A stretch of 64,000 nucleotides of DNA, taken from Pseudomonas sp. B21-048 (GTDB taxonomy: Bacteria > Pseudomonadota > Gammaproteobacteria > Pseudomonadales > Pseudomonadaceae). A model generated the notes under the pieces. The model made no database searches and was not told the DNA's origin. It saw nothing but the letters and a program-made list of their open reading frames with translations. Shown piece after piece: positions 9,501 to 16,955 of the stretch. The stretch is from the NCBI RefSeq assembly GCF_024748615.1, contig NZ_CP087168.1, forward strand, positions 1,612,001-1,676,000, given 5' to 3'. Both the position numbers and the translations under genes were made by a program. Position 1 is the first letter of the stretch, and each line of letters opens with the position of its first letter.

Positions 9501-11490
9501 GCTGGATAGTATTTATGGGCAGACTTACAAGAATATAGAAGTCATCCTGATGGATGACTGTTCGACTGATGATAGCCGTTCGGTGTTAACTGGTTATGCG
9601 GAAAAGTACCCAGATATAACGCGCTTGTTGTTCAATGAGACGAACTCGGGTGGCGTTTTTCATCAGTGGGCTAAGGGAATCAAGGCGGCCACAGGTGACC
9701 TGGTATGGGTCGCTGAAAGCGATGATTACTGTGATGAGCGTTTCCTGGCGGCGCTTGTTAGTTGTTTTGATGATGAAGCGGTCATGCTTGCGTACTCGAA
9801 ATGTGAGTTCGTAACCACGGACGAAGTGGTTATGCCGGACCAGTTCCTTAACTATGTAAGTGATCTGGATTGTGCGAATAAATGGGCGGGTTCCTATGTA
9901 AGCACGGCGCATAACGAAGTGCGCTCGGCGTTGGGTATTAAAAATACAATACCTAATGCCAGTGGCGTAATTTTCAAGCGTCCCGTTGATATGCCACTGT
10001 TGGATGACCAGTCGTGGCTGTCAATGAAAGTTGCCGGTGACTGGGTCTTCTATTTGCATATCCTGCGCGGCGGAAAGATTGCTTACTCCACTGAGGGTAC
10101 AAACTTTTTCCGTCGACATTATGCAAGTACTGCCAACACCACTTATCGCAAAGAGGTCTTTTATCGCGAACTCGGGGTGGCGAACAGAACGATCCAGTCC
10201 CTCTACAATGTTCCGATGTCGGTGCTTGAGGCTTGTGAGGAATCCAGCAAGAAGCTGTATGACCACTATGTCGGGGGTTCCGCAGAAGAGTTTTTACGCT
10301 GGTACGACCATGATTCGATTGTTCGTGCAAGGGCTGATCGACTGCCGAACGTGATGGTTTCGACCATCGGCTTCTATCCGGGCGGTGCCGAAATTCTTCC
10401 GATTCGACTGGCAAACGAGTTTAAGCGCCAAGGTATTTCCGTTTCCTTGTTTAGCGCCGGGATACCAAAACGCGAAGACGGGGTTCGCAAAATGCTGAGA
10501 AATGACGTGCCGGTGATCGAGACGTCGAATATCGAATCAGTGAAAGCGATCATTCATGATTTCGGAATTGAAGCACTTAATAGCCACCAGTGGTACGTTC
10601 AGAAGTACCCGGTCGATGTCCCGGATGTTTTTTCCGAGCTTGGCGCCCATGTGGCTGCTCTGCACGGGATGATTGAACATGGCAATGGAGTGACTGATGA
10701 ACAGTTGCGCATTGCTGACAAAGGTGTCAGTACATGGGTCTACACCGCTGAGAAGAATCTTGTTCCTTTCTCGGACATTTCACTGTACGACAAGTCTTCT
10801 CCCCGTTTCGTCAAGGTTCCTAACGGGTTGCAGCCACCGGAAATCGTTCCAATCTCGCGCGTGCAGATGGGTATACCGGAAGATGCTTTTGTATTGTGTT
10901 GTGTCAGTCGGGCAATTCCCGATAAAGGCTGGGGCGAAGCTATCCAGGCAGTAGAACTTGCGCGATCACTTTCCGGCCGGGACATCCGTATTATATTGGT
11001 TGGTAATGGCCTGGTGTACGATGAGTACTGTCAAGCAGGTGCGCCGGACTTCGTTTACCTGGCTGGCTTTAGTGATAACTCCGTAGGCCATTATGCTGCC
11101 GCGGACATGGGCATCATGTTATCGACCTTCAGGTCCGAGAGTTTCCCTCTGACCATTGTCGATTGTCTGTTTGCCGGCAAGCCATACATTGCCACAGACG
11201 TAGGCGACATCAAAAACATGTTGACGATCGAGAGCGGCGTTGCCGGGGAGATTATCGAGTTGGAAGATTGGGTCGTCCCAATCGAGAGCACGGCCCGCGT
11301 CATTGCAGCGTTCGCGACAGATGAACGGAAATACCAGGAAGCCGTCGGCTTGGTGAAAGACGTTTCCAGTCGATATCGAATTGACGCCGTTGCCTCTCAA
11401 TATCTTCGTTTGTTCGAGCGTGACATTCAGCAGCGCAGGGCGGAGTCGGCGAAGGCCGAAGGCTCTGGCATGACTGTCCAGGACCTGTAG
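6514..11490 (+). CDS. Giant multidomain protein: sulfotransferase-like, coiled coil, WbsX-like, GT2 and GT4
   Basis: A 1,658-residue protein with four apparent enzymatic parts. Residues ~30-265 look like a P-loop sulfotransferase: SAPKVASTSLKWW resembles the 5'-phosphosulfate loop and RNPYKRIFSAW the 3'-phosphate site. A coiled coil (~275-385) ends in the HSWRLTSPVR motif seen in modular glycosyltransferases. Four repeats of the type YYLxxxxDVxxxxxDPLxHY follow (~435-635). Residues ~655-975 resemble the WbsX/GH99-like domain, ending NAWNNWQEGLYLEPD; the usual NAWNEW glutamate is N here. A GT2 domain starts at ~978 (KISVIVPNYNHESYL) and a GT4 domain at ~1278, with FRSESFPLTIVD in place of the EX7E motif. 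The start is either ATG 6514 or TTG 6505. It probably builds or caps part of the O-chain. Confidence 0.85.
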   Translation: MLNISDLSSVDKQKVFDYLKWNSFRSEKYKVLYVSAPKVASTSLKWWFASLEGCSQALRGVGEAAGSTSDQVVHEFHKVAPHVSGLEIDDLLESLLSDTYFRFAAVRNPYKRIFSAWQSKILLQDPQQVASYPKFELLQLPVKSVADVASAFEAFLEYLASNRASSPEKDFWAPQATLLRPDLINYSLLVKIENSSGLHKALSEHFGEQTTDPFAEPSPSENIIPFLPDFITERSASLIKELYAEDFDVFEYDGQVPERTEAFSVEQLDLAFDAARLIRESRQQIDARALKIQDLTQQVEDFNQRIASLNPTLFERESQLKELMGSLVKRDRHIASLEQSVGVLNRQLVDLKAVLVDHEKEGISLKADLLKMQQEFHALLFSHSWRLTSPVRIVSGFVRESVHNVRTLTWSKVLDSLRRRRELYNENTLREIHESGLFDPDYYLASNADVRAKGTDPLKHYMLKGWIENRNPCAAFSPSDYLLANPDVAEAQVHPLLHYIQCGQLEGRPVRLPARICEMTAVKRRPVGRNAVFKPYGEYTPIPVLKAVLEAQIEVVKKSGLFDEKYYLAMYSDVPQVSVDPLRHYSEQGWREGKNPSMDFDTRAYLALYKDIQHIGLNPLWHYIVTGAAEHRIAVPDALINHENDIRFGEVNSDIKLLAFYVSPDWEALRSARFASKGNPQRSRPDKMLGLYDSLDGSVLTQQALSAKSHGFFGFCFKLSADSVAQASPQPLDTFLAHTEIDFNFCIQIDLHQDGLSNNLITPVVAVLADKRCVQVDERPVIVVKLNEYDEDIVDSIRKLRERLDELCDGVYLIAQFGFAGSEELAQDLDGLCDAALDLSADPVPGETGVFPPQNKNGIDTVPYNLVASQGIVRAQKAHLRATPVFHAISLGRDETALKQYSPLVYSRFHIRDYGRWLDAAIRGARKALPEDRRLLFVNAWNNWQEGLYLEPDSITGFGRLNETTRALLDIDSSVVMPKISVIVPNYNHESYLARRLDSIYGQTYKNIEVILMDDCSTDDSRSVLTGYAEKYPDITRLLFNETNSGGVFHQWAKGIKAATGDLVWVAESDDYCDERFLAALVSCFDDEAVMLAYSKCEFVTTDEVVMPDQFLNYVSDLDCANKWAGSYVSTAHNEVRSALGIKNTIPNASGVIFKRPVDMPLLDDQSWLSMKVAGDWVFYLHILRGGKIAYSTEGTNFFRRHYASTANTTYRKEVFYRELGVANRTIQSLYNVPMSVLEACEESSKKLYDHYVGGSAEEFLRWYDHDSIVRARADRLPNVMVSTIGFYPGGAEILPIRLANEFKRQGISVSLFSAGIPKREDGVRKMLRNDVPVIETSNIESVKAIIHDFGIEALNSHQWYVQKYPVDVPDVFSELGAHVAALHGMIEHGNGVTDEQLRIADKGVSTWVYTAEKNLVPFSDISLYDKSSPRFVKVPNGLQPPEIVPISRVQMGIPEDAFVLCCVSRAIPDKGWGEAIQAVELARSLSGRDIRIILVGNGLVYDEYCQAGAPDFVYLAGFSDNSVGHYAAADMGIMLSTFRSESFPLTIVDCLFAGKPYIATDVGDIKNMLTIESGVAGEIIELEDWVVPIESTARVIAAFATDERKYQEAVGLVKDVSSRYRIDAVASQYLRLFERDIQQRRAESAKAEGSGMTVQDL

Positions 11491-11765
11491 CCGGACTTGC
11501 TGTAAGCAGGACAGCTAGCGTTAAGGGGAGGGCTCACAGGGCCGGTCCGGCTGATTGCCAGGCCTGCACTGAGAGCGAGACGGTCGTCTCCGGCAATTTG
11601 GTAAGCCGCCTCTCTTGACGTATCATTAGCCGTCACAGTGTGTTCCTTTAAATAATAAAGTGTAGGTCGTTGCAATGGTTGCCAAGGATGGGGCAGGTCA
11701 CGCCCGCCTTGTCTGCTGCTGCACAAGGCGGCAGTTTCAACCATATCAAGCGCTGGAGGGCAACG

Positions 11766-12740
11766 TTGAATAATTCCGAGAACACTTCCCCTAATCCCGT
11801 TAAGCGATCCCTGGTTTTGGGGGGGCGTGGTTTCATAGGCACCCACTTGATAGACGCATTGCTTGATCAGGGGCATTTTGTGCGCTGTTTCGATCGTCCC
11901 AATGTGGTGCCGTTGGGTGAATCCCACTTCAGTCATCCTAATTTCGAGCTTTGCGAAGGAGACTTCACCAGTGAGGCCGAAGTCGCCAAGGCATTGGAAG
12001 GTTGCGATGTTTGCTATCACCTGGTGTCTACTACCCTCCCCAAGTCTTCAAATGCTGATCCCGTCTTCGATGTGGAGAGCAATGTCGTTGCGACCATCCG
12101 GCTGCTGAACCTCGCGGTGAAGTCCGGGCTGAGGAAGATTGTTTTTATCTCCTCCGGCGGCACGGTGTATGGAGACCCGACGCAAGTACCTATTCCAGAA
12201 ACCCATGCTACTGACCCGGCCTGTTCCTATGGAATTGCCAAGTTAGCGATCGAGAAGTATTTGGCGCTTTTCCATCGCTTATACGGCCTTGATTATACTG
12301 TTCTACGTCTTGCAAACCCCTTTGGTGAGGGGCAGCGCACCTATGCTAGCCAAGGCGCGGTTGCCGTATTCCTTGGCAAGGTCCTGCGTGGCGAGACGGT
12401 TGAGATTTGGGGCGATGGCACGGTTGTACGCGACTACATTCATGTCTCTGATGTGGTGAGAGCGTTGTTGGCATCGTCAGCGCAATCCGGTGAAGAGCAT
12501 GTGTTCAATATCGGTTCAGGGCGCGGACATAGTCTCAATGAGGTTCTTGACGCGATCGAGAGAGTCACGCGGCGAAATACCAGTCGTGAGTACTTGTCGG
12601 GTCGCGGATTTGACGTGCCTGTCAGTGTCCTGGATATCGAGCGCGCCAAACAATCTTTGGGTTTGGGGTGGGTCCCTTTCGTGAGTTTCGATCATGGATT
12701 GGAACGCTTTGCTGCTTGGTTATTGGATAATCCGGAATAA
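11766..12740 (+). CDS. NAD-dependent sugar epimerase (GalE/GDP-mannose dehydratase-like)
   Basis: An extended SDR of about 324 residues that acts on a nucleotide sugar. LVLGGRGFIGTHL is the NAD-binding loop, SSGGTVYG the serine region, and SYGIAKLAIEKY the YxxxK catalytic pair; LRLANPFGEGQ and VVRDYIHVSDVV are typical of the UDP-glucose 4-epimerase group. The TTG at 11766 is chosen because GGAGG ends seven bases before it and the Rossmann strand follows soon after; the frame stays open upstream to 11670 but that part has no family match. The substrate is not determined. Convergent with the acyltransferase that follows. Confidence 0.82.
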   Translation: MNNSENTSPNPVKRSLVLGGRGFIGTHLIDALLDQGHFVRCFDRPNVVPLGESHFSHPNFELCEGDFTSEAEVAKALEGCDVCYHLVSTTLPKSSNADPVFDVESNVVATIRLLNLAVKSGLRKIVFISSGGTVYGDPTQVPIPETHATDPACSYGIAKLAIEKYLALFHRLYGLDYTVLRLANPFGEGQRTYASQGAVAVFLGKVLRGETVEIWGDGTVVRDYIHVSDVVRALLASSAQSGEEHVFNIGSGRGHSLNEVLDAIERVTRRNTSREYLSGRGFDVPVSVLDIERAKQSLGLGWVPFVSFDHGLERFAAWLLDNPE

Positions 12741-12765
12741 GCACATTGATTTAACGATGTAAACA

Positions 12766-12803
12766 CTCCATAAGCCCACTTCTTGGAAGATGAGCTTATG
12801 GGG
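12766..12803. repeat. Bipartite hairpin, copy 1 (second copy at 28331)
   Basis: The outer stem CTCCATAAGC pairs with GCTTATGGGG (one G-U pair). Inside a 3/4-base internal loop is a small CTTC-TTG-GAAG hairpin. The same two-stem architecture with paired base changes recurs at 28331-28370. There is no T-run after this copy. Confidence 0.7.
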
Positions 12804-12814
12804 CGGTTACGATC

Positions 12815-12829
12815 TTTGGGGGGGGCTTC
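12815..12829. repeat. CTTTGGGGGGGGCTT direct repeat, left copy
   Basis: A 15-base sequence with eight G in a row, repeated exactly and in the same orientation at 14345-14359. The two copies bracket the acyltransferase gene. Confidence 0.7.
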
Positions 12830-12923
12830 AAAGGCGGGGGGATGAGGCGTCAAATCAATCTGTAGAGGGGCACCATCCGGCTGGGTTGTGACGAAAGAAA
12901 AGCCCTTCCGGAATATTACGTAT

Positions 12924-12986
12924 AAGAGCGCCGATTTGTTAGATATGTTTGCACCCGCGAACATTATCAATCAAATCGGCGTTCTT
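12924..12986. repeat. Long 26/27-base inverted repeat (stem-loop)
   Basis: The left arm 12924-12949 and right arm 12960-12986 are near-perfect inverted copies around the core CGCCGATTTG/CAAATCGGCG, with a ten-base loop TGCACCCGCG. It lies between convergent genes, and T-rich sequence follows on the plus strand. It could be a bidirectional terminator or the relic of a small palindromic element. Confidence 0.75.
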
Positions 12987-13062
12987 GTTTTGTGTTTCCT
13001 GTCATCCGTGAAAGATTATTTACGCGCCTGTACCTGATTTGTCGGTGATCGATAAGCGCGTC

Positions 13063-14259
13063 TTATAGGGTAGAGCTCAGGACTAATTTTTTCTCTTTCA
13101 AGAGTTTTAGTGTGGTTGCATTAACCTGTTTAACCCACCAGTCATCAAAACGAGAGAGTGGTATTGCTAGTGCTATTGAAGTGGTAGCCGTGACAATAAA
13201 TACGATAATTAAACTTGATGTATTGCTGACTCCGTGATTTGCAAGTTTTAGATATGCGTAGCTTGATAGCGAGCAGATCACAAGAGTATGGACAAGATAT
13301 AGTGGGAAACTAATTTTTCCGATGCCTCTTAAAAGTTTTCCATTCAGGTTTTTAAACACCTTTTGATTGGTCATGGTTGCGAATATTATGCAGGCGGAGC
13401 CAAGTGTGTGGAGTAGGGATTGGGTGTGTACTTTCATAATGATTGGGATGGCTGAAGCCCATGCGTATGATTTTTCCGGGATCATATAACCGAGCATGTA
13501 TAGTCCAAAAATAATTAGCGCAATGGAGACAGGGAAAGGGATTTCTTTTTTGTTTTTCGCTAGATAGGCAGAAAGAAATGTACCGGCAACAAAGGGGAAT
13601 ATGAAGTCGCTATAGAACAGTGCTGATATTGAAATAATTATAAAGGCGTAAATTAGATAGCGGTATCCGAGTATTACGGAAATAAAGCATGCAAGCATAA
13701 AGACAATCATGCTGCCGAAAAACTCGGCTTTCATAGTCCAAAGGTTTGTATTGTAGAAGGCTTCGCCTGTGAAAAAAGTTGTCATCCCCTGCGTTAGAGC
13801 TTCCCAAAAGCTCGGCTCAAACCCTGGCGTCCATCCATGAGCAAATGTCGCAAGCCATGGGCTCAAGCTAAGTTGCGAGGCGTCATGGAAGTAATAAAAA
13901 TCAAGCTCGTATAAGCAGTAACTTACGACAGTGGTAATTGTTACGATGGCGGCCAGTCTGGGAAATCTTTTAAGAAATGCAAGGAGAAGTTTTTGCGGGT
14001 TTTCATGATTAAAATAGGACCAGCACAAAACAAACCCGGAAAGTGTGAAGAAAAAACCAACAGCCGCTGTGCCGTTTAAAAGAGCAAAATATGGCTGCCC
14101 TATTAAGCTGTCTTTGTCTCGAGTTTGCTCTGATAATCCTGTTGTGTATGGAGAAAACGCTAAAAAAAAATGGTGAACAAGCACAATAAATGCAGCTATT
14201 CCTCTATAGGCTTCAAGAGGGAATAGTCTATTGCTTCCGTATTCCAATTTTGCTGACAT
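13063..14259 (-). CDS. Acyltransferase 3 family membrane O-acyltransferase
   Basis: A 398-residue integral membrane protein of the OafA/acyltransferase-3 family, which usually O-acetylates lipopolysaccharide sugars at the inner membrane. The N-terminus LEAYRGIAAFIVLVHHFF carries the conserved R and the HH-type catalytic site; FFFTLSGFVLCW is the next family motif and ISFPLYLVHTL the C-terminal one. About ten hydrophobic segments are visible. The coding strand is much richer in A and T than the neighbours, which together with the flanking CTTTGGGGGGGGCTT repeats points to separate acquisition. An AAGGT lies upstream of the ATG. The acceptor sugar is unknown. Confidence 0.88.
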   Translation of the reverse strand: MSAKLEYGSNRLFPLEAYRGIAAFIVLVHHFFLAFSPYTTGLSEQTRDKDSLIGQPYFALLNGTAAVGFFFTLSGFVLCWSYFNHENPQKLLLAFLKRFPRLAAIVTITTVVSYCLYELDFYYFHDASQLSLSPWLATFAHGWTPGFEPSFWEALTQGMTTFFTGEAFYNTNLWTMKAEFFGSMIVFMLACFISVILGYRYLIYAFIIISISALFYSDFIFPFVAGTFLSAYLAKNKKEIPFPVSIALIIFGLYMLGYMIPEKSYAWASAIPIIMKVHTQSLLHTLGSACIIFATMTNQKVFKNLNGKLLRGIGKISFPLYLVHTLVICSLSSYAYLKLANHGVSNTSSLIIVFIVTATTSIALAIPLSRFDDWWVKQVNATTLKLLKEKKLVLSSTL

Positions 14260-14720
14260 GTCAGACCTTGAATGTTTATCGTTTGAACTTTAGGTGCGGA
14301 ATGATAGGCATATTTATTTGTTTTGGCTAGCCTTGGCCGATAGCTTTGGGGGGGGCTTGCAGTGGCGTTGTCTCTCTCCGCACTGCGGAAATTTTCACAC
14401 GATTACCGGATTTGTTGACGAGCACGTAAAACTCAGGTGGGTGAATAACCTCACCACAATGAACGGTTCAACCGGGATTGCGAGGCTATCGATAGATTTT
14501 TTTTTGGGGGGGGTGGATACAGATAAGCCTTTTCCGCTTTTACGTCGGTCGCATCATAAGATGTAGCTGGCAAGAGGCTTTGTTGCTTTGGCTTTTACGC
14601 TGCAATGGCTATGCGGCTACTTTCATACAGAACCTACGTTTATCTTGACTTGATAAAGTAGATTCTTTATGAGTTCACCGGTTATTAGCTTAATGAGGGT
14701 TGCAGGCGCGAACGACAATA
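14260..14720. other. Intergenic region with homopolymer tracts
   Basis: About 460 bases with no supported gene. It contains the right CTTTGGGGGGGGCTT repeat (14345-14359) followed by a GCAGTG/CACTGC stem, and at 14497-14513 nine T then eight G in a row. The minus-strand promoter of the acyltransferase gene should lie near its start at 14259. Nothing else was recognised. Confidence 0.5.
14345..14359. repeat. CTTTGGGGGGGGCTT direct repeat, right copy
   Basis: Exact 15-base copy of 12815-12829, same orientation, on the other side of the acyltransferase gene. Confidence 0.7.
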
Positions 14721-15464
14721 TTAGTGGCCAAAATAAGCTCGGGTAACTGTTTCGGGGTCCGAATCCATTTTTATTTTGCCGTGCTCCAGCCAAATGACCC
14801 GATTGCATGTATGCAACACCAAATCACGGGAGTGGCTGGCTATCACCAAAATGCTGGTGGCTTGGACCAGTTCGTTCATCCGAGCTTCTGCTTTGTGCTT
14901 GAAGCCTTCGTCCCCTACCGACAGCCATTCGTCCATGATCAATATTTCAGGTCTGATGGTCGTCGATACCGCAAAGGCCAAGCGCAAGTGCATGCCGGAA
15001 GAGTACGTGCGTACCGGCATGTCAATGAAGTCACCCAGTTCTGAAAACTCAATAATTTCGTCGAGTTTTTCTGCGATATCACTTTTTGTCATCCCAAGCA
15101 GGATGCCGCGCATGAAGATGTTTTCCCTGCCGGATGCCTCCGGGTCTATCCCTAATGAAATATCAATGAGGGAAGCGACTTCGCCGCTGATACTAGCGGT
15201 GCCAGCGGAGGGGGCGTATACACCGCTCAGCAGTCTGAGTAATGTACTTTTGCCAGCGCCGTTATGACCGAGTAATCCAACCCGGTCTCCGTCATTGAGA
15301 GAAAAAGTAAGGTCCTCCAGTGCTCTGACGATCACTCGGCCTTGGTCGTTGGCACTGAGTTTGCCGCCTGTAGCGACTTGAATCAGTCGCTTTTTCAGAG
15401 AGCGAGCACTTGCGTTATAGATAGGGAAATCAACGCATGCGTTATGAAATTCAATACAAGCCAT
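14721..15464 (-). CDS. wzt: Polysaccharide ABC exporter, ATPase subunit (Wzt type, short form)
   Basis: The cytoplasmic ATPase of an ABC-2 polysaccharide exporter that moves undecaprenyl-linked O-chain across the inner membrane. It shows Walker A GHNGAGKSTLL, the signature YSSGMHLRLAFA and Walker B ILIMDEWLSVGD. The ATG at 15464 (MACIEFHNACVDFPIY) is preferred; the longer frame to 15515 would overlap the permease gene. At 247 residues it is the nucleotide-binding domain only, without the C-terminal carbohydrate-binding domain found in long Wzt proteins that recognise a modified chain end. It follows the permease gene by 13 bases in one operon. Confidence 0.92.
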   Translation of the reverse strand: MACIEFHNACVDFPIYNASARSLKKRLIQVATGGKLSANDQGRVIVRALEDLTFSLNDGDRVGLLGHNGAGKSTLLRLLSGVYAPSAGTASISGEVASLIDISLGIDPEASGRENIFMRGILLGMTKSDIAEKLDEIIEFSELGDFIDMPVRTYSSGMHLRLAFAVSTTIRPEILIMDEWLSVGDEGFKHKAEARMNELVQATSILVIASHSRDLVLHTCNRVIWLEHGKIKMDSDPETVTRAYFGH

Positions 15465-15477
15465 AATAGTTTTCTTC

Positions 15478-16287
15478 TTAGAGCCAATAAGCAATGCGAC
15501 GTTTATAGAGGCCATAGATGATGATCGCTATGCACCAGCCAAACAGAGCCATGCCCCCGGCCACGCACCAGCTAACAGTGCTCACATCCTGTCCGAGCAA
15601 GGGGGCCCTGACGATTTGTATGAGGTGATAGATGGGGTTCAAATCCAGTAAATAGGTGCCGGCTCGTCCTGGTAGCAGGCTTGGAAGCCACATGATTGGC
15701 GTCAAGTAAAAGGCAATTTGCAAGACGCTCGCAATGATCTGCGGGAGGTCGCGATATCGCGCGCATAAAAGGCTCAATATCAAGCTGATCCATGCCAGAT
15801 TGAGAACAAGCAGTGCAAAGCCCGGGACACTCAACAGTGCTCCAAGACCCAATGGTTTCTGAACAGCCAGCAGGACAAGCGGGAAGATGACGATATTGTG
15901 CGCGAGGATCAAAGTATTGCGCCATATTGTGCGTAAAATATGCACGAATAATGGGATGGGGAGTTGTTTGATAATACTTTCTGCGGCGATGAGGCTGGTG
16001 CAGCCCTCTAACACGCAGGTAGAAATAAAACTCCAGAGAATCATACCTGCTGCAAGAAATGGCAGAAAGTCTTTCATGGGGGAGTTAAATATTTGGCCAA
16101 ATACGAGGCCAATAGTACCAATCATAACCCCCATGCTGATGGTTAGCCAAAACGGTCCGACAGCAGAGCGCCTATACCGTTGACGTACATCCTGCCATCC
16201 GAGCATGCCTACCAGCGAATAGCGCTTTACAGCCGTCGCTATATCTGCCATGGCGACGGTAATTGAGTTGTTTAGCATTCGAAACAC
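15478..16287 (-). CDS. wzm: Polysaccharide ABC exporter, permease subunit (Wzm type)
   Basis: An ABC-2 family integral membrane protein of 269 residues with about six hydrophobic segments, partner of the ATPase encoded just downstream. GWQDVRQRYRRSAVGPFW is the typical cytoplasmic N-terminal motif of Wzm/KpsM proteins, and LNPIYHLIQIVRAPLLG the typical late motif. Together the pair shows that at least one polymer here is finished in the cytoplasm and exported by the ABC-dependent route; no Wzy polymerase or Wzx flippase was recognised. Divergent from wbpM, with 660 bases between them. Confidence 0.92.
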   Translation of the reverse strand: MFRMLNNSITVAMADIATAVKRYSLVGMLGWQDVRQRYRRSAVGPFWLTISMGVMIGTIGLVFGQIFNSPMKDFLPFLAAGMILWSFISTCVLEGCTSLIAAESIIKQLPIPLFVHILRTIWRNTLILAHNIVIFPLVLLAVQKPLGLGALLSVPGFALLVLNLAWISLILSLLCARYRDLPQIIASVLQIAFYLTPIMWLPSLLPGRAGTYLLDLNPIYHLIQIVRAPLLGQDVSTVSWCVAGGMALFGWCIAIIIYGLYKRRIAYWL

Positions 16288-16931
16288 CGGGTTGTCAAAA
16301 CAGTCAATGATTGTAATCTTGTAGGAGGGGGGAGTGTCACTTTTTCCATCCCGTCTAGTTTCCAGTTTTTCACGATCGCGGGATCTACTCCGCGTAGAGT
16401 GCCTCCCCCTGTTGCAAGGATGGAGAATAAAGTCTGCAGCTATTTCGTATGGCGCGCGCTCGCTATCATGCCAAGCTTGAGCTATTCGTTAAAAAAGAAG
16501 TGCTTGTGTCGAGTGGGTCGGGTGTGCTAGCGATCATGAATAAAATCTCTGTCAGATGATTCGCACTTTCTCTATCATCCCACGGTCAGAGGAGAACTCC
16601 CAAGAAATTTCCCTCACTCCAGAAGCGCATTTTGGGTTAAGTGACGGCGTCTGATCGTCAGCGCTCCAATAAATCGCCTGCTCGGAAGCGGGCGGAGCGA
16701 TTAGCTAATGGTTGCCGATGAACAGTTTCGCGGCAGCAACGTTTCGTGGTTTTCAAGCGAGTTTCGCCTCCGTGCGTTGTCTGTCGGGCAGGCCGGTCAG
16801 TGGGGCGAATTATAGCGGCGCTTTCAGTTAAATGCTCCTTCCTGGACCCTGCCATGTGCAAGTATTGGGCGATCTCGTCCTCGTTGAGGTTACAATGCTG
16901 ATCAACGACCGCGTAAAAAGGAGGGGGCTGC
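16288..16931. other. Divergent intergenic region between wzm and wbpM
   Basis: About 640 bases with no credible gene. It must hold the promoters for wzm-wzt (leftward) and wbpM (rightward). I could not define convincing -35/-10 pairs, and I do not see a JUMPstart element. The right end carries the strong Shine-Dalgarno AAGGAGGGGG at 16918-16927. Confidence 0.5.
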
Positions 16932-16955
16932 GTGCTCGAAAGTTTGAATGGATAA
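16932..16955 (+). CDS. Seven-codon leader frame overlapping the wbpM start
   Basis: GTG CTC GAA AGT TTG AAT GGA then TAA. AGGAGG (16919-16924) ends seven bases before this GTG, an ideal spacing, while it is 23 bases from the wbpM ATG at 16948, which lies inside the mini-frame in another phase. It may couple translation to wbpM, or be a shifted relic of an older N-terminus; the pseudogene copy at 46.3 kb has a GTG in phase with its ATG. Confidence 0.4.
   Translation: MLESLNG

Noticed and set aside
14294..14566. 90-codon plus-strand open frame in the G-tract region
   Set aside because: It reads through homopolymer tracts, has no recognisable domain and no ribosome-binding site.
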